Shown here in pieces: positions 8,881 through 16,170 of a stretch of DNA of 64,000 bases. A program made the position numbers and the translations under genes. Position 1 is the stretch's first letter. Each line of letters starts with the position of its first letter. This DNA comes from Clostridium estertheticum (lineage in GTDB: Bacteria; Bacillota; Clostridia; Clostridiales; Clostridiaceae). Under the pieces are notes generated by a model, which saw only the letters and a list, made by a program, of their open reading frames with translations, did no database searches and was not told where the DNA came from. Location: positions 2,914,001 through 2,978,000 of the forward strand of contig NZ_CP086239.1 of the NCBI RefSeq assembly GCF_026650985.1. The letters are read 5' to 3'.

Positions 8881-9246
8881 TAATATTTATTGTTATTTAA
8901 AAATAGTTCTTTACAAATACCGATTACCATGTTATTATTATCTCATAAACAAAGAAGCATAATTAACTGTTAACCTTCATTAGATAAAGTAAAAAAATCG
9001 CTAATAGAAAGGGGATAGTCCATTGCATCAAATTAAATCTTCAGAGTTTTTAGAGGGTAGTAAAAGTTTATAAATAAGAGGTCTTTATGATATGTGATAA
9101 GACAAAGAAAAATTACTTATATTAAAATAAATTACTATACTCTACTTAGTTTAAATTTAAATATGTATATATATTTAAAGGGGAATTCATTTACTGAATT
9201 CCCCTTTTGCTGTTAAATCATCTCTTGCAGAGCTGCACTTATTAAT
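8881..9246 (+). repeat. Dispersed element, full copy A (putative small RNA/microprotein gene)
   Basis: The copy contains a -35 TTTACA (8910-8915), a 17-bp spacer and -10 TATTAT (8933-8938). A conserved leader with a TTAACTGTTAA palindrome follows, then AAAGGGG and a 16-codon ORF (9023-9073). The terminator hairpin GGGGAATTCA...TGAATTCCCC ends with a T-run at about 9206. The expected transcript is about 260 nt. The right flank (about 9210-9246, CTGTTAAATCATCTCTTGC...) is shared only with the fragment at 10072. Confidence 0.8.
9023..9073 (+). CDS. Putative 16-residue peptide of element A
   Basis: TTG start eight bases after AAAGGGG; predicted peptide MHQIKSSEFLEGSKSL. The same ORF occurs in copies B, C and D, with differences only in the first three codons. 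Translation is unproven. The 13 last codons are identical at the DNA level in all copies, so coding selection cannot be told from RNA conservation. Confidence 0.4.
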   Translation: MHQIKSSEFLEGSKSL

Positions 9247-9295
9247 ACAAGCCGGTTTTTATTCTATTATTAGTAATTTTTTTATTGAGTTATTT

Positions 9296-9410
9296 TAATA
9301 CTTTGTATAAATCCAGCATTTATAAGTTATATTTCTGTATTTTCATGTCACCATAATGACGTTTTATGTTTTTAGTATTTAATTGCAAAAATATATAGAA
9401 TATGATGTTA
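9296..9410 (+). repeat. Duplicated upstream segment, copy 2
   Basis: Second copy of the 115-bp segment at 7772-7886, ending about 45 bases before the start of the 9455 gene. Confidence 0.7.
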
Positions 9411-9454
9411 ACATAGTTTATATTTATAGTAATACAAATTACAGGAGGAATAAA

Positions 9455-10057
9455 ATGGGGTTATTTGGACCAAGTAAAAAAGAAGTTTGGGAACAACTGT
9501 CTAGGGAGATTAATGCAGATTATATAGAGGGAGGTTTCTTTAAAAGTGGTATGGTAGAGGCACGTGTGGGTAATTGGATTATTTTGTTTGACACATATTC
9601 TTCTGGTAGTGGAAATAATGCTAGAACATATACACGAATAAGAGCCCCCTTTAAAACTTTTGATAGCTTTTATTTTAAAATTTATAGAAAAGGACTTTTT
9701 AGTGATTTAGGCAAACTTTTAGGCATGCAGGATGTTAGTGTTGGGTATAGTGAATTTGATGATAACTTTATAATAAAGGGTACTAACAGTGAAAGACTAA
9801 CTCAATTATTTTCAAATGAAAAAATAAGAAATTTATTACAACTACAAAACTCAATACACTTAGAAGTTAAAGATAATGATGGATTTTTTGCTAGTGAATT
9901 TCCAAGCAATGTAGATGAATTGTATTTTGTAGTAAATGGTGTAATTAGGGATATTGAACGACTTAAAGACCTTTACGAGTTATTTGCAGAAGTACTAAAA
10001 GAACTTTGTGTTATGAGTATAGCTAGTAGTGAACAGGTGGATGTTAATCTGAAATAG
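9455..10057 (+). CDS. Conserved protein of unknown function
   Basis: This 200-residue soluble protein starts MGLFGPSKKEVWEQL at ATG 9455, directly behind ACAGGAGGAATAAA; an upstream in-frame ATG at 9383 has no ribosome site. It shows YTRIRAPF and KIYRKGLFSDLGKLLGMQDV, a pattern shared by uncharacterised Firmicutes proteins. No catalytic motif is evident. Its last ten residues (SSEQVDVNLK) and the following 3' sequence are almost the same as the end of the unrelated YibE/F gene at 53917, so this tail may be a late addition. Confidence 0.75.
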   Translation: MGLFGPSKKEVWEQLSREINADYIEGGFFKSGMVEARVGNWIILFDTYSSGSGNNARTYTRIRAPFKTFDSFYFKIYRKGLFSDLGKLLGMQDVSVGYSEFDDNFIIKGTNSERLTQLFSNEKIRNLLQLQNSIHLEVKDNDGFFASEFPSNVDELYFVVNGVIRDIERLKDLYELFAEVLKELCVMSIASSEQVDVNLK

Positions 10058-10071
10058 CCACTTTATAAGCT

Positions 10072-10157
10072 ATATGTATATATATTAAAAAGGAATTCAT
10101 TTTATTGAATTCCCTTTTTGCTGTTAAATCATCTCTTGCAGAGCTGCACTTGTTAAT
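10072..10157 (+). repeat. 3' fragment of the dispersed element with terminator
   Basis: Only the right end is present: ATATGTATATATATT, the hairpin AGGAATTCA...TGAATTCCC with T-run, and the CTGTTAAATCATCTCTTGC flank shared with copy A. It lies just after the stop codon of the 9455 gene and probably serves as its terminator. It may also serve convergent lemA. Confidence 0.75.
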
Positions 10158-10170
10158 TCCTTCTTAAGTT

Positions 10171-10734
10171 TTAGAATGTTACTTTAGGTACTACATTAGC
10201 ACCTGCTGTTGCTTTAAATAACTCTGCTTGTTTAAATCCAAACATACCTGCCATTATATTATTTGGAAATGTGCCTATTTTAGTATTGTAACTTCCTACT
10301 GCATCATTATAATTCTTTCTTGCTACAGAAACTCTATTTTCTGAACCTTCTAATTCAGTAGTTAATGCTGTAAACTGTGTATTTGCTTTTAAATCTGGGT
10401 AAGCTTCTGCTACAGCCATTAATTTTCCTAAACCAGCCGTTAACTTAGTATCTGCATTTAACTTGTCTTTAGTAGTTCCTGCACCCATCATTGTTGCTCT
10501 TGAAGTTGAAATACTTGTAAATATGTCAGTTTCATGCTTTGCATATGCTTTAACAGTACTTACTATATTCGGTATTAAATCTGCTCTTCTTTGCAATACA
10601 GTATCAATGTTACTTTGCTGCGTTGTTACATTAACTCTTGATTTTACCATTCCATTATATGAACCTATTACGGATAATACTAATACTACAACTATTGCGC
10701 CTATTATTAGTAATGTTTTGTTTGATTTTGTCAT
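10171..10734 (-). CDS. lemA: LemA family protein
   Basis: This 187-residue protein has one N-terminal membrane helix (about residues 8-25) and a long helical cytosolic or extracellular domain. Family features are YNGMVKSRVNV, the Q-rich-to-NIDTVLQRRADLIPNIVSTVKAYAKHE segment and the C-terminal FPNNIMAGMFGFKQAELFKA. LemA proteins are often encoded next to TPM-domain proteins, as here (gene at 10935-11672, same strand, upstream). The ATG follows AAGGGG. Molecular role unknown. Confidence 0.93.
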   Translation of the reverse strand: MTKSNKTLLIIGAIVVVLVLSVIGSYNGMVKSRVNVTTQQSNIDTVLQRRADLIPNIVSTVKAYAKHETDIFTSISTSRATMMGAGTTKDKLNADTKLTAGLGKLMAVAEAYPDLKANTQFTALTTELEGSENRVSVARKNYNDAVGSYNTKIGTFPNNIMAGMFGFKQAELFKATAGANVVPKVTF

Positions 10735-10797
10735 TTTAATGTCCCCTTATGTATCTTATTTTGTTAAATATCTCTATAATATTATCTAGAAAAACAA

Positions 10798-10930
10798 GCT
10801 CCTCCGAAATCGTATTATTACTTTTTGCTTATTAACTAGTTGGATGAACGTTTTGTAGTATAGTTTTTGCTGCTAAATCTGGAATGACACCCTCTAACCC
10901 ATAACCAATAACTCTTTGAATTATATTAAT
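10798..10930 (-). pseudogene. Remnant of a second TPM-domain gene
   Basis: On the minus strand, codons in this gap read IQRVIGYGLEGVIPDLAAKTILQNVHP. This parallels IRLEVGYGLEGDIPDVTAKSILQTVHP in the intact TPM gene next door. The remnant runs into a stop right after and has no start. A GGA-rich stretch at the far end resembles the Gly-rich tail. It is a decayed, internally deleted paralogue between lemA and the intact gene. Confidence 0.75.
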
Positions 10931-10934
10931 CTAG

Positions 10935-11672
10935 TTAGTCAGAAGCTCCTCCGCCACCAGAGTCTCCTCCGCCAAAGCTGTCGCCTCCGCCACCGAAATC
11001 TCCTCCGAATCCGCCACCAAAACCCCCACCATAACCACCACCAAAACCACCACCATAATCACGATGGTATCTATTTGGTTTTTTAAATATTGCTGCGAGT
11101 ATACCTAACATGAAAAGTACTTTGAATATGTTATCAGCAGTAAATATAGATTTTTTAGGTGTTTGTGCTGTTTCAAGTTTAGCATCACTTACTAATGAAT
11201 AAAGCATATTAAGTGCTTCGGAATACTTTTTTTCTCTTAATACTGGATGGACTGTTTGTAAAATACTTTTAGCTGTTACATCTGGAATGTCGCCTTCTAA
11301 ACCGTATCCTACCTCTAATCTAATATTATCAGTATCAGTTACATAAACAAACAATAAACCTTTATTTGACTCTTTGCCTCCAATACCCCACTTTTTAAAT
11401 ACTGCATTAGAATATGATTCTAAGTCGTAGCCATTAGGAATTACATCTACAGTCAGTATTGCAAGTTGTATTCCCTTTTGGCTGTTTAAACTTGTACCTT
11501 TTGCTACTAACTTTTGAATTTCACTTGCATTTAATATTTTAGCATTATCTTGAACATAGATATTATTAGTTGGTTTGTCTGGTAATTGGTCTTCTGCTGC
11601 AAGTACTGGTACCTGAAACATTAGTACTGCTATCAAAACATAAAATAATATTAGTAGTTTCTTCTTAAACAT
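10935..11672 (-). CDS. TPM-domain (YgcG-type) secreted/membrane protein
   Basis: This 245-residue protein starts at ATG 11672, behind AGAAGGAGAG. The longer reading frame has no ribosome site. The N-terminus is a signal peptide (hydrophobic 6-20, then VLAAE). A TPM domain follows, containing NIYVQDNAKIL, IQLAILTVDVIP and VGYGLEGDIPD. One more membrane helix lies at about residues 170-185, and the C-terminus is a very Gly-rich tail (GGGFGGGYGGG repeats). It is probably coupled with lemA downstream. Related plant and bacterial TPM proteins have phosphatase-like roles; the function here is unknown. Confidence 0.88.
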   Translation of the reverse strand: MFKKKLLILFYVLIAVLMFQVPVLAAEDQLPDKPTNNIYVQDNAKILNASEIQKLVAKGTSLNSQKGIQLAILTVDVIPNGYDLESYSNAVFKKWGIGGKESNKGLLFVYVTDTDNIRLEVGYGLEGDIPDVTAKSILQTVHPVLREKKYSEALNMLYSLVSDAKLETAQTPKKSIFTADNIFKVLFMLGILAAIFKKPNRYHRDYGGGFGGGYGGGFGGGFGGDFGGGGDSFGGGDSGGGGASD

Positions 11673-11822
11673 ATAAACTCTCCTTCTGAATCGCTCAAAT
11701 AAATTTTCTAAAATTGCTCTATTATACATATAATTGTATCATATAATACATTATAATATAGTATAGAGAGAATTTGCTTTCTCTACACTAGGCTCTAGAA
11801 GATATGAATGGAGACTAAGTTT

Positions 11823-11887
11823 AAAATTAAATATGTATATATATTAAAAAGGAATTCATTTTATTGAATTCCCTTTTTGTTGTTAAA
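11823..11887 (+). repeat. 3' fragment of the dispersed element with terminator
   Basis: Right-end fragment: AAATTAAATATGTATATATATT, the GGAATTCA...TGAATTCC hairpin with T-run and TTGTTGTTAAAAAT. Promoter and ORF are absent. It sits between two minus-strand genes. Confidence 0.75.
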
Positions 11888-11962
11888 AATTTCAAAAACA
11901 GCTTATGCTCGATTTACACTTAACCAATAACCACTCTATCCACGATATGGTGATAAAAAATA

Positions 11963-12799
11963 TTATTTAGACCAGCTGCAACAGTATTCCCAGTTATTTG
12001 GTGTACTTATATTTTTTATTTCTAACCACGTGCCTTTTAAGCCAAGTTCATTTGCAGATAACTCAAAATGGCATTTAGCTATACCAATGTCGTTTTTTTG
12101 CATGTCATAACCAGCTACTCCATAACCTTTTGTTCTGCAAATGTAAAAGTGATATGCATTTTCATCCTTTATAATTCTCCAAGGTTGTTTGTTTGAAGCA
12201 GAAGGTCCAAGTCTTACCATCTCTAATGGAACAGCATATTGACCTACGCTCTCTTCACTTAGTGGTACTAAACTATCTTTTTCAAAAAACAATTCACTCC
12301 ATGGTTTTCGTTTATTAGCACCAATAACTGTTCTCATAACTGATTCAAAAACTCTAGGCTTTTCTTTTTTTATTCCCACGGGAGAAACTATAGGTATGAA
12401 TTCATTATCAACTAAACTCATATTTTCTTCAAAACTCCCCTTATTAAAAGTTCCACCGAGCCAACATGTTTGAAGACCCAAATCCGTTGCGAAGAGAATA
12501 ATTTTTTCGAATAAATACCCAAATTCAAGTGCATTTTTTTCATCTTTTTCAAATATTCCAATAATAAATGAATTAGCACCTGATATAACTCCATATGTCC
12601 CTAATTTTTTTGCTTTACCAGAATCATTATCATTACTTTGTATAACTATAACCCTAGCACTTAATTTTGTTTCTTCATTACTCTTTTTAATATAATCTTT
12701 TAGTTTTTTAAGGGTTAAACTTTCAATATTTTTTTGATCAAATGATCTACTCGATGTCCTCATCTTTATAAGTTCAATAACTGACTTTTGAAATTCCAT
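11963..12799 (-). CDS. TM1586-type putative nitroreductase
   Basis: This 278-residue protein belongs to the flavin nitroreductase superfamily variant pfam14512. The N-terminal half has RTSSRSFD, GANSFIIGIF and GYLFEKIILFATDLGLQTCWLGG. The C-terminal half repeats the fold with RLGPSASNKQPWRII and DIGIAKCHFEL. The two half-repeats in one chain form what is usually a dimer. It should bind FMN and reduce a quinone, nitro compound or similar; the substrate is unknown. The ATG follows AAAAGGAG. Monocistronic. Confidence 0.85.
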   Translation of the reverse strand: MEFQKSVIELIKMRTSSRSFDQKNIESLTLKKLKDYIKKSNEETKLSARVIVIQSNDNDSGKAKKLGTYGVISGANSFIIGIFEKDEKNALEFGYLFEKIILFATDLGLQTCWLGGTFNKGSFEENMSLVDNEFIPIVSPVGIKKEKPRVFESVMRTVIGANKRKPWSELFFEKDSLVPLSEESVGQYAVPLEMVRLGPSASNKQPWRIIKDENAYHFYICRTKGYGVAGYDMQKNDIGIAKCHFELSANELGLKGTWLEIKNISTPNNWEYCCSWSK

Positions 12800-12901
12800 A
12801 CTTGCTCCTTTTAAGTTATCATTGAGTTTGGGCTTAGATATACCACTAAACTGCCAAATTTCAATTCTAGACTTCTTTTATTTTTAAAAGTTTATATACC
12901 T

Positions 12902-13153
12902 TTAGCCTTTGAGACCCATGGTTTGACGTTCCATGTTTTCTACAACAATATCATAAATTTCTCCCAAAGAAGTACAATACTCAAGCACCTTCCATGGTGT
13001 ATTGGTGTGAAAATGAATTTTAATTAATTCATCGTCACCAACAGCAAGCAAACAATCACCTTCAAAATTATTTGTAATATATTCGTTTATTTTATCTTCA
13101 GAAAGATTATGTCCTTCGATTAATAATTGTGTATCAAATTTGTATTCAATCAT
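12902..13153 (-). CDS. Stand-alone FakA/YloV C-terminal-like domain
   Basis: This 83-residue protein resembles the C-terminal part of fatty-acid kinase FakA (formerly annotated as dihydroxyacetone-kinase-like): IEYKFDTQLLIEG, then GDCLLAVGDDELIKIHFHTNTPWKVLEYC and GEIYDIVVENMERQ. The kinase (DhaL-like) and middle domains are absent. A clean ATG behind AAAGGGGAG and a normal stop argue that it is a real small gene. It may bind a fatty acid or FakB-like partner, but that is inference. Confidence 0.75.
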   Translation of the reverse strand: MIEYKFDTQLLIEGHNLSEDKINEYITNNFEGDCLLAVGDDELIKIHFHTNTPWKVLEYCTSLGEIYDIVVENMERQTMGLKG

Positions 13154-13281
13154 ATTACACTCCCCTTTGTTGTTTCTATTCTATAAATTATTATTTATCT
13201 GCGAAGCATATGGAAATTGCTTTTCAAAAACTTTTTTATCATATTAAATTGCTACTCTGAAGTAATATATTTGCTTAATAT

Positions 13282-13685
13282 AGTGTCATCTAATTTAATA
13301 GCATTATACCATATTTTTCTTTTAATTTTATATTTATCAATATTTATTATTAATTAAAAATAAGTCTTTACAAATATCGATTACCATGTTATTATTAGCT
13401 CATAAACAAAGAAGCATAATTAACTGTTAACCTTCATTAGATAAAGTAAAATAATCGCTAATAGAAAGGGGATAGTCCAATGTACCAAATTAAATCTTCA
13501 GAGTTTTTAGAGGGTAGTAAAAGTTTATAAATAAGAGGTCTTTATGATATGTGATAAGACAAAGAAAAATAATTTATATTAAAATACATTACTATACTCT
13601 ACTTAGTTTAAAATTAAATATGTATATATATTTAAAATGGAATTCATTTATTGAATTCCATTTTTGTTGTTAAAAATTATAAAGG
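13282..13685 (+). repeat. Dispersed element, full copy B
   Basis: This copy has -35 TTTACA, a 17-bp spacer, -10 TATTAT, the conserved leader, the ORF at 13480-13530 and a terminator. Its terminator stem is TGGAATTCA/TGAATTCCA instead of GGG.../...CCC, so the end pair has changed on both sides. Homology with copy C extends about 90 bp further left (GTGTCATCTAATTTAAT...) than in A or D. Confidence 0.8.
13480..13530 (+). CDS. Putative 16-residue peptide of element B
   Basis: ATG eight bases after AAAGGGG; predicted peptide MYQIKSSEFLEGSKSL. Differs from copy A at the start codon and codon 2. Confidence 0.4.
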   Translation: MYQIKSSEFLEGSKSL

Positions 13686-13844
13686 CAGCTTATGCTAAGT
13701 AGAAAATAGTTTATGATAAACCTCTTCAATGAAATATCGTTAAATTTAATGGTACTTCAATAATTAAAATTATTCTTGTAGGTAAATTATTACTGTGATA
13801 TAATTCAGACAATATATATAATAAATTCAATAATAGGTGATTAT

Positions 13845-14693
13845 ATGGATTTTGAACATGAAACGATAAATAGTAATAAGGATATTAGTGTTAAATTTCA
13901 GTATTTCGAAGATAATGGAAGTGAGATCTCAAAACACTGGCATCGTAGTCTTGAAATTATATACCTTATAACCGGAAAACTTGAAGTAAATATAAACGGT
14001 GTGGATTATAGTTTAAATGAAAACGATATAATAGTTATAAATACATTAGAAATCCATTCAACAATATGTAAATATGGCAATACAGCTGTAGTACTACAAG
14101 TACCTTATCAGTTTTGCGAAAATTATATTGATAATATATCTACAACAAAATTCATTTGTAACCCAACCATTACTGATGAAAAAAAAATACTTTCCATAAA
14201 TGATCTAAAAGAAATTTTGTTTAGTTTTTATAACATTTACAATAAAAAAGAACTTGGTTATATACTTAAAATTAACAGTTTAATCTTTAATTTATTATTT
14301 ATTTTAGTAAATAAATTAAGTATAAAAGATAAAAAATTTGATACCAATAAAAGTGATAAGTATTTATCTAGATTAGATCTAATTATAGAGCATGTAGAAA
14401 ATCATTATTCAGAATATATAACACTTAATTCTGCTGCACATGAACTTTATTTAAGTCCAGAATATTTTTCTCGGTTTTTTAAAAAATATATTGGAACAAC
14501 TTTTTTAAAATACTTAAACAATATTCGTCTAGAACATGCTTACATAGAGCTTGTTAATACAGATACGAATATTGCTCAAATTATTGAACGCAATGGTTTT
14601 ACAAATTATAAAACGTTCATGAAATTATTCAGGGCTAAATATAACTGCTCACCTAATGAAAAACGTAAACAGATTAGAAATAACAATAATTAA
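13845..14693 (+). CDS. AraC-family transcriptional regulator
   Basis: This 282-residue regulator has an N-terminal AraC-type cupin (KHWHRSLEIIYLITGKLEVNING, NENDIIVINTLEIHS). The C-terminal double helix-turn-helix contains LNSAAHELYLSPEYFSRFFKKYIGTTFLKYLNNIRLEHA and NGFTNYKTFMKLFRAKYNCSPNEKR. It lies beside, and convergent with, the GPH transporter and GH30 genes. The likely role is sugar-responsive activation of the beta-glucoside genes at 14.7-20.1 kb. The ribosome site is weak (AATAGGTGA). Target assignment is inferred from position. Confidence 0.88.
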   Translation: MDFEHETINSNKDISVKFQYFEDNGSEISKHWHRSLEIIYLITGKLEVNINGVDYSLNENDIIVINTLEIHSTICKYGNTAVVLQVPYQFCENYIDNISTTKFICNPTITDEKKILSINDLKEILFSFYNIYNKKELGYILKINSLIFNLLFILVNKLSIKDKKFDTNKSDKYLSRLDLIIEHVENHYSEYITLNSAAHELYLSPEYFSRFFKKYIGTTFLKYLNNIRLEHAYIELVNTDTNIAQIIERNGFTNYKTFMKLFRAKYNCSPNEKRKQIRNNNN

Positions 14694-14704
14694 CTTATTA
14701 AATT

Positions 14705-14746
14705 TAAAAACTGTACCTTAACTAAAGTTAAGGTACAGTTTTTTTA
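14705..14746. terminator. Bidirectional terminator between araC-type gene and transporter
   Basis: A perfect 15-bp stem (AACTGTACCTTAACT and its complement) is flanked by an A-run and a T-run. It ends both converging transcripts. Confidence 0.9.
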
Positions 14747-14755
14747 AATAATTTT

Positions 14756-16138
14756 TTAATTTGAATTACCTCTAGCCCTTAATTCTTGTAATATACTAGG
14801 ATATTCCTTATCTAGTTTATATAGAAACAGTATTGCTATTTGAATAACTGTTAGTATCATAGGTAAATATATATATAGTGATTTAATAGCCAATATACTT
14901 GAGGCAGTTTGTACAGTAGCTCCCCCTACATATCCGCCTGCTGCCAATATCCAACCTATAATAGCTGCCCCCAGTCCTCCACCAACTTTAAATCCAAAAC
15001 TTGATGCACTATTAATTAAGCCCTCTGTTCTTATTCCTGTTTTCCATTCTCCATATTCTATAGTATCAGATACCATTGCAAACATACATGCTGCTATTCC
15101 TGCTCCACCAATCCCTTTAATGATATTTCCTAAAAGAAGCAATTGCACATTTGTTCCAGATAAAGCCATTATTGCATATGCAAAGATTGTGATTACAGAG
15201 CCTGCTATCATAATATTTCTTTTACCATGTTTCTTAATGAATCCAGCTATTAAAAACATAGTTACGATTTGTGCTAAATTCATTGCTGTAGACAATATTC
15301 CAACAAGATTTTTATCTCCTAAAATTGTTTGAGCATAGTAAACAGTAGCCCCTCCATTTATGGTCATAATAATAAATATGAGTACTAATGCACTTGTTAT
15401 AATAGCCCAATACTTATTGTTAAAAAGCGCTTTGACTCCATCTTTTATAGGTATATTAGTTTCCAACTGTTTCTTATTTGCAGGTTTTACTCTTTCCTTT
15501 GTTCCTAAAAAAGTAAATAAGAATAAAAATACAGCTACAAGTCCAAATACTGCAAAAGTTAAAGACCATGCTCTAGGATTATTTCCAAATAGTTTAACCA
15601 TTGGTAATGTCAATAAAGCAATTCCCATTGATCCTACTGTTGCTAACACCATTCTAAATATACTAAGAACTGAACGTTCATATTGATCCTGTGTGATTAG
15701 TGCATTTAATGTTGCATATGGCACGTTAATTGATGTGTAAATTATAGTAGATACCAAATTGTAAGTTATAAAAATATATACAAGCTTGGCATTATTACCA
15801 AAACTCATAGGTACTGAAAACAGTAGCACTGCTCCTATTGCAAAAGGGATAGCCATTCTGAGTATCCAGGGTCTTGCTTTTCCATATTTTGATTTAGTTC
15901 TGTCTACTATAACTCCCATTGTTAAATCAGCTATACAATCTAAAAACCGTGATATTAACATTATAGTTCCAACTGCCGCTGCGCCTACCCCAATTACATT
16001 TGTATAATAAAATAGTAAAAACGTTGATATACCAGAATATACGATATTGTTTGCTAAATCTCCACATCCAAAAGCTAATCTTTCTACAAAACCAACTGAT
16101 AAACTTTTACTTTTATAATTTACACTTTCTTTTAACAT
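14756..16138 (-). CDS. GPH-family sugar:cation symporter
   Basis: This 460-residue, 12-helix transporter fits the glycoside-pentoside-hexuronide family (MelB/XynB type). Marks are ERLAFGCGDLANNIVYS at the start, DCIADLTMGVIVDRTKSKYGKARPWILRMAIPFA in loop 2-3, and GIGGAGIAACMFAMVSDTIEYGEWKTGIRTEG late in the chain. It lies 32 bases after GH30 in the same direction, so the two form an operon that imports and hydrolyses the same glycoside. The ATG follows AAGGGGG. Confidence 0.9.
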   Translation of the reverse strand: MLKESVNYKSKSLSVGFVERLAFGCGDLANNIVYSGISTFLLFYYTNVIGVGAAAVGTIMLISRFLDCIADLTMGVIVDRTKSKYGKARPWILRMAIPFAIGAVLLFSVPMSFGNNAKLVYIFITYNLVSTIIYTSINVPYATLNALITQDQYERSVLSIFRMVLATVGSMGIALLTLPMVKLFGNNPRAWSLTFAVFGLVAVFLFLFTFLGTKERVKPANKKQLETNIPIKDGVKALFNNKYWAIITSALVLIFIIMTINGGATVYYAQTILGDKNLVGILSTAMNLAQIVTMFLIAGFIKKHGKRNIMIAGSVITIFAYAIMALSGTNVQLLLLGNIIKGIGGAGIAACMFAMVSDTIEYGEWKTGIRTEGLINSASSFGFKVGGGLGAAIIGWILAAGGYVGGATVQTASSILAIKSLYIYLPMILTVIQIAILFLYKLDKEYPSILQELRARGNSN

Positions 16139-16170
16139 AATAATCCCCCTTAATACTAATTAAATAATTA

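Noticed and set aside
8881-9246. The dispersed element as a classical MITE or insertion sequence
   Set aside because: I could not find terminal inverted repeats or a constant target duplication, and the borders vary between copies. This is not excluded, only unsupported.
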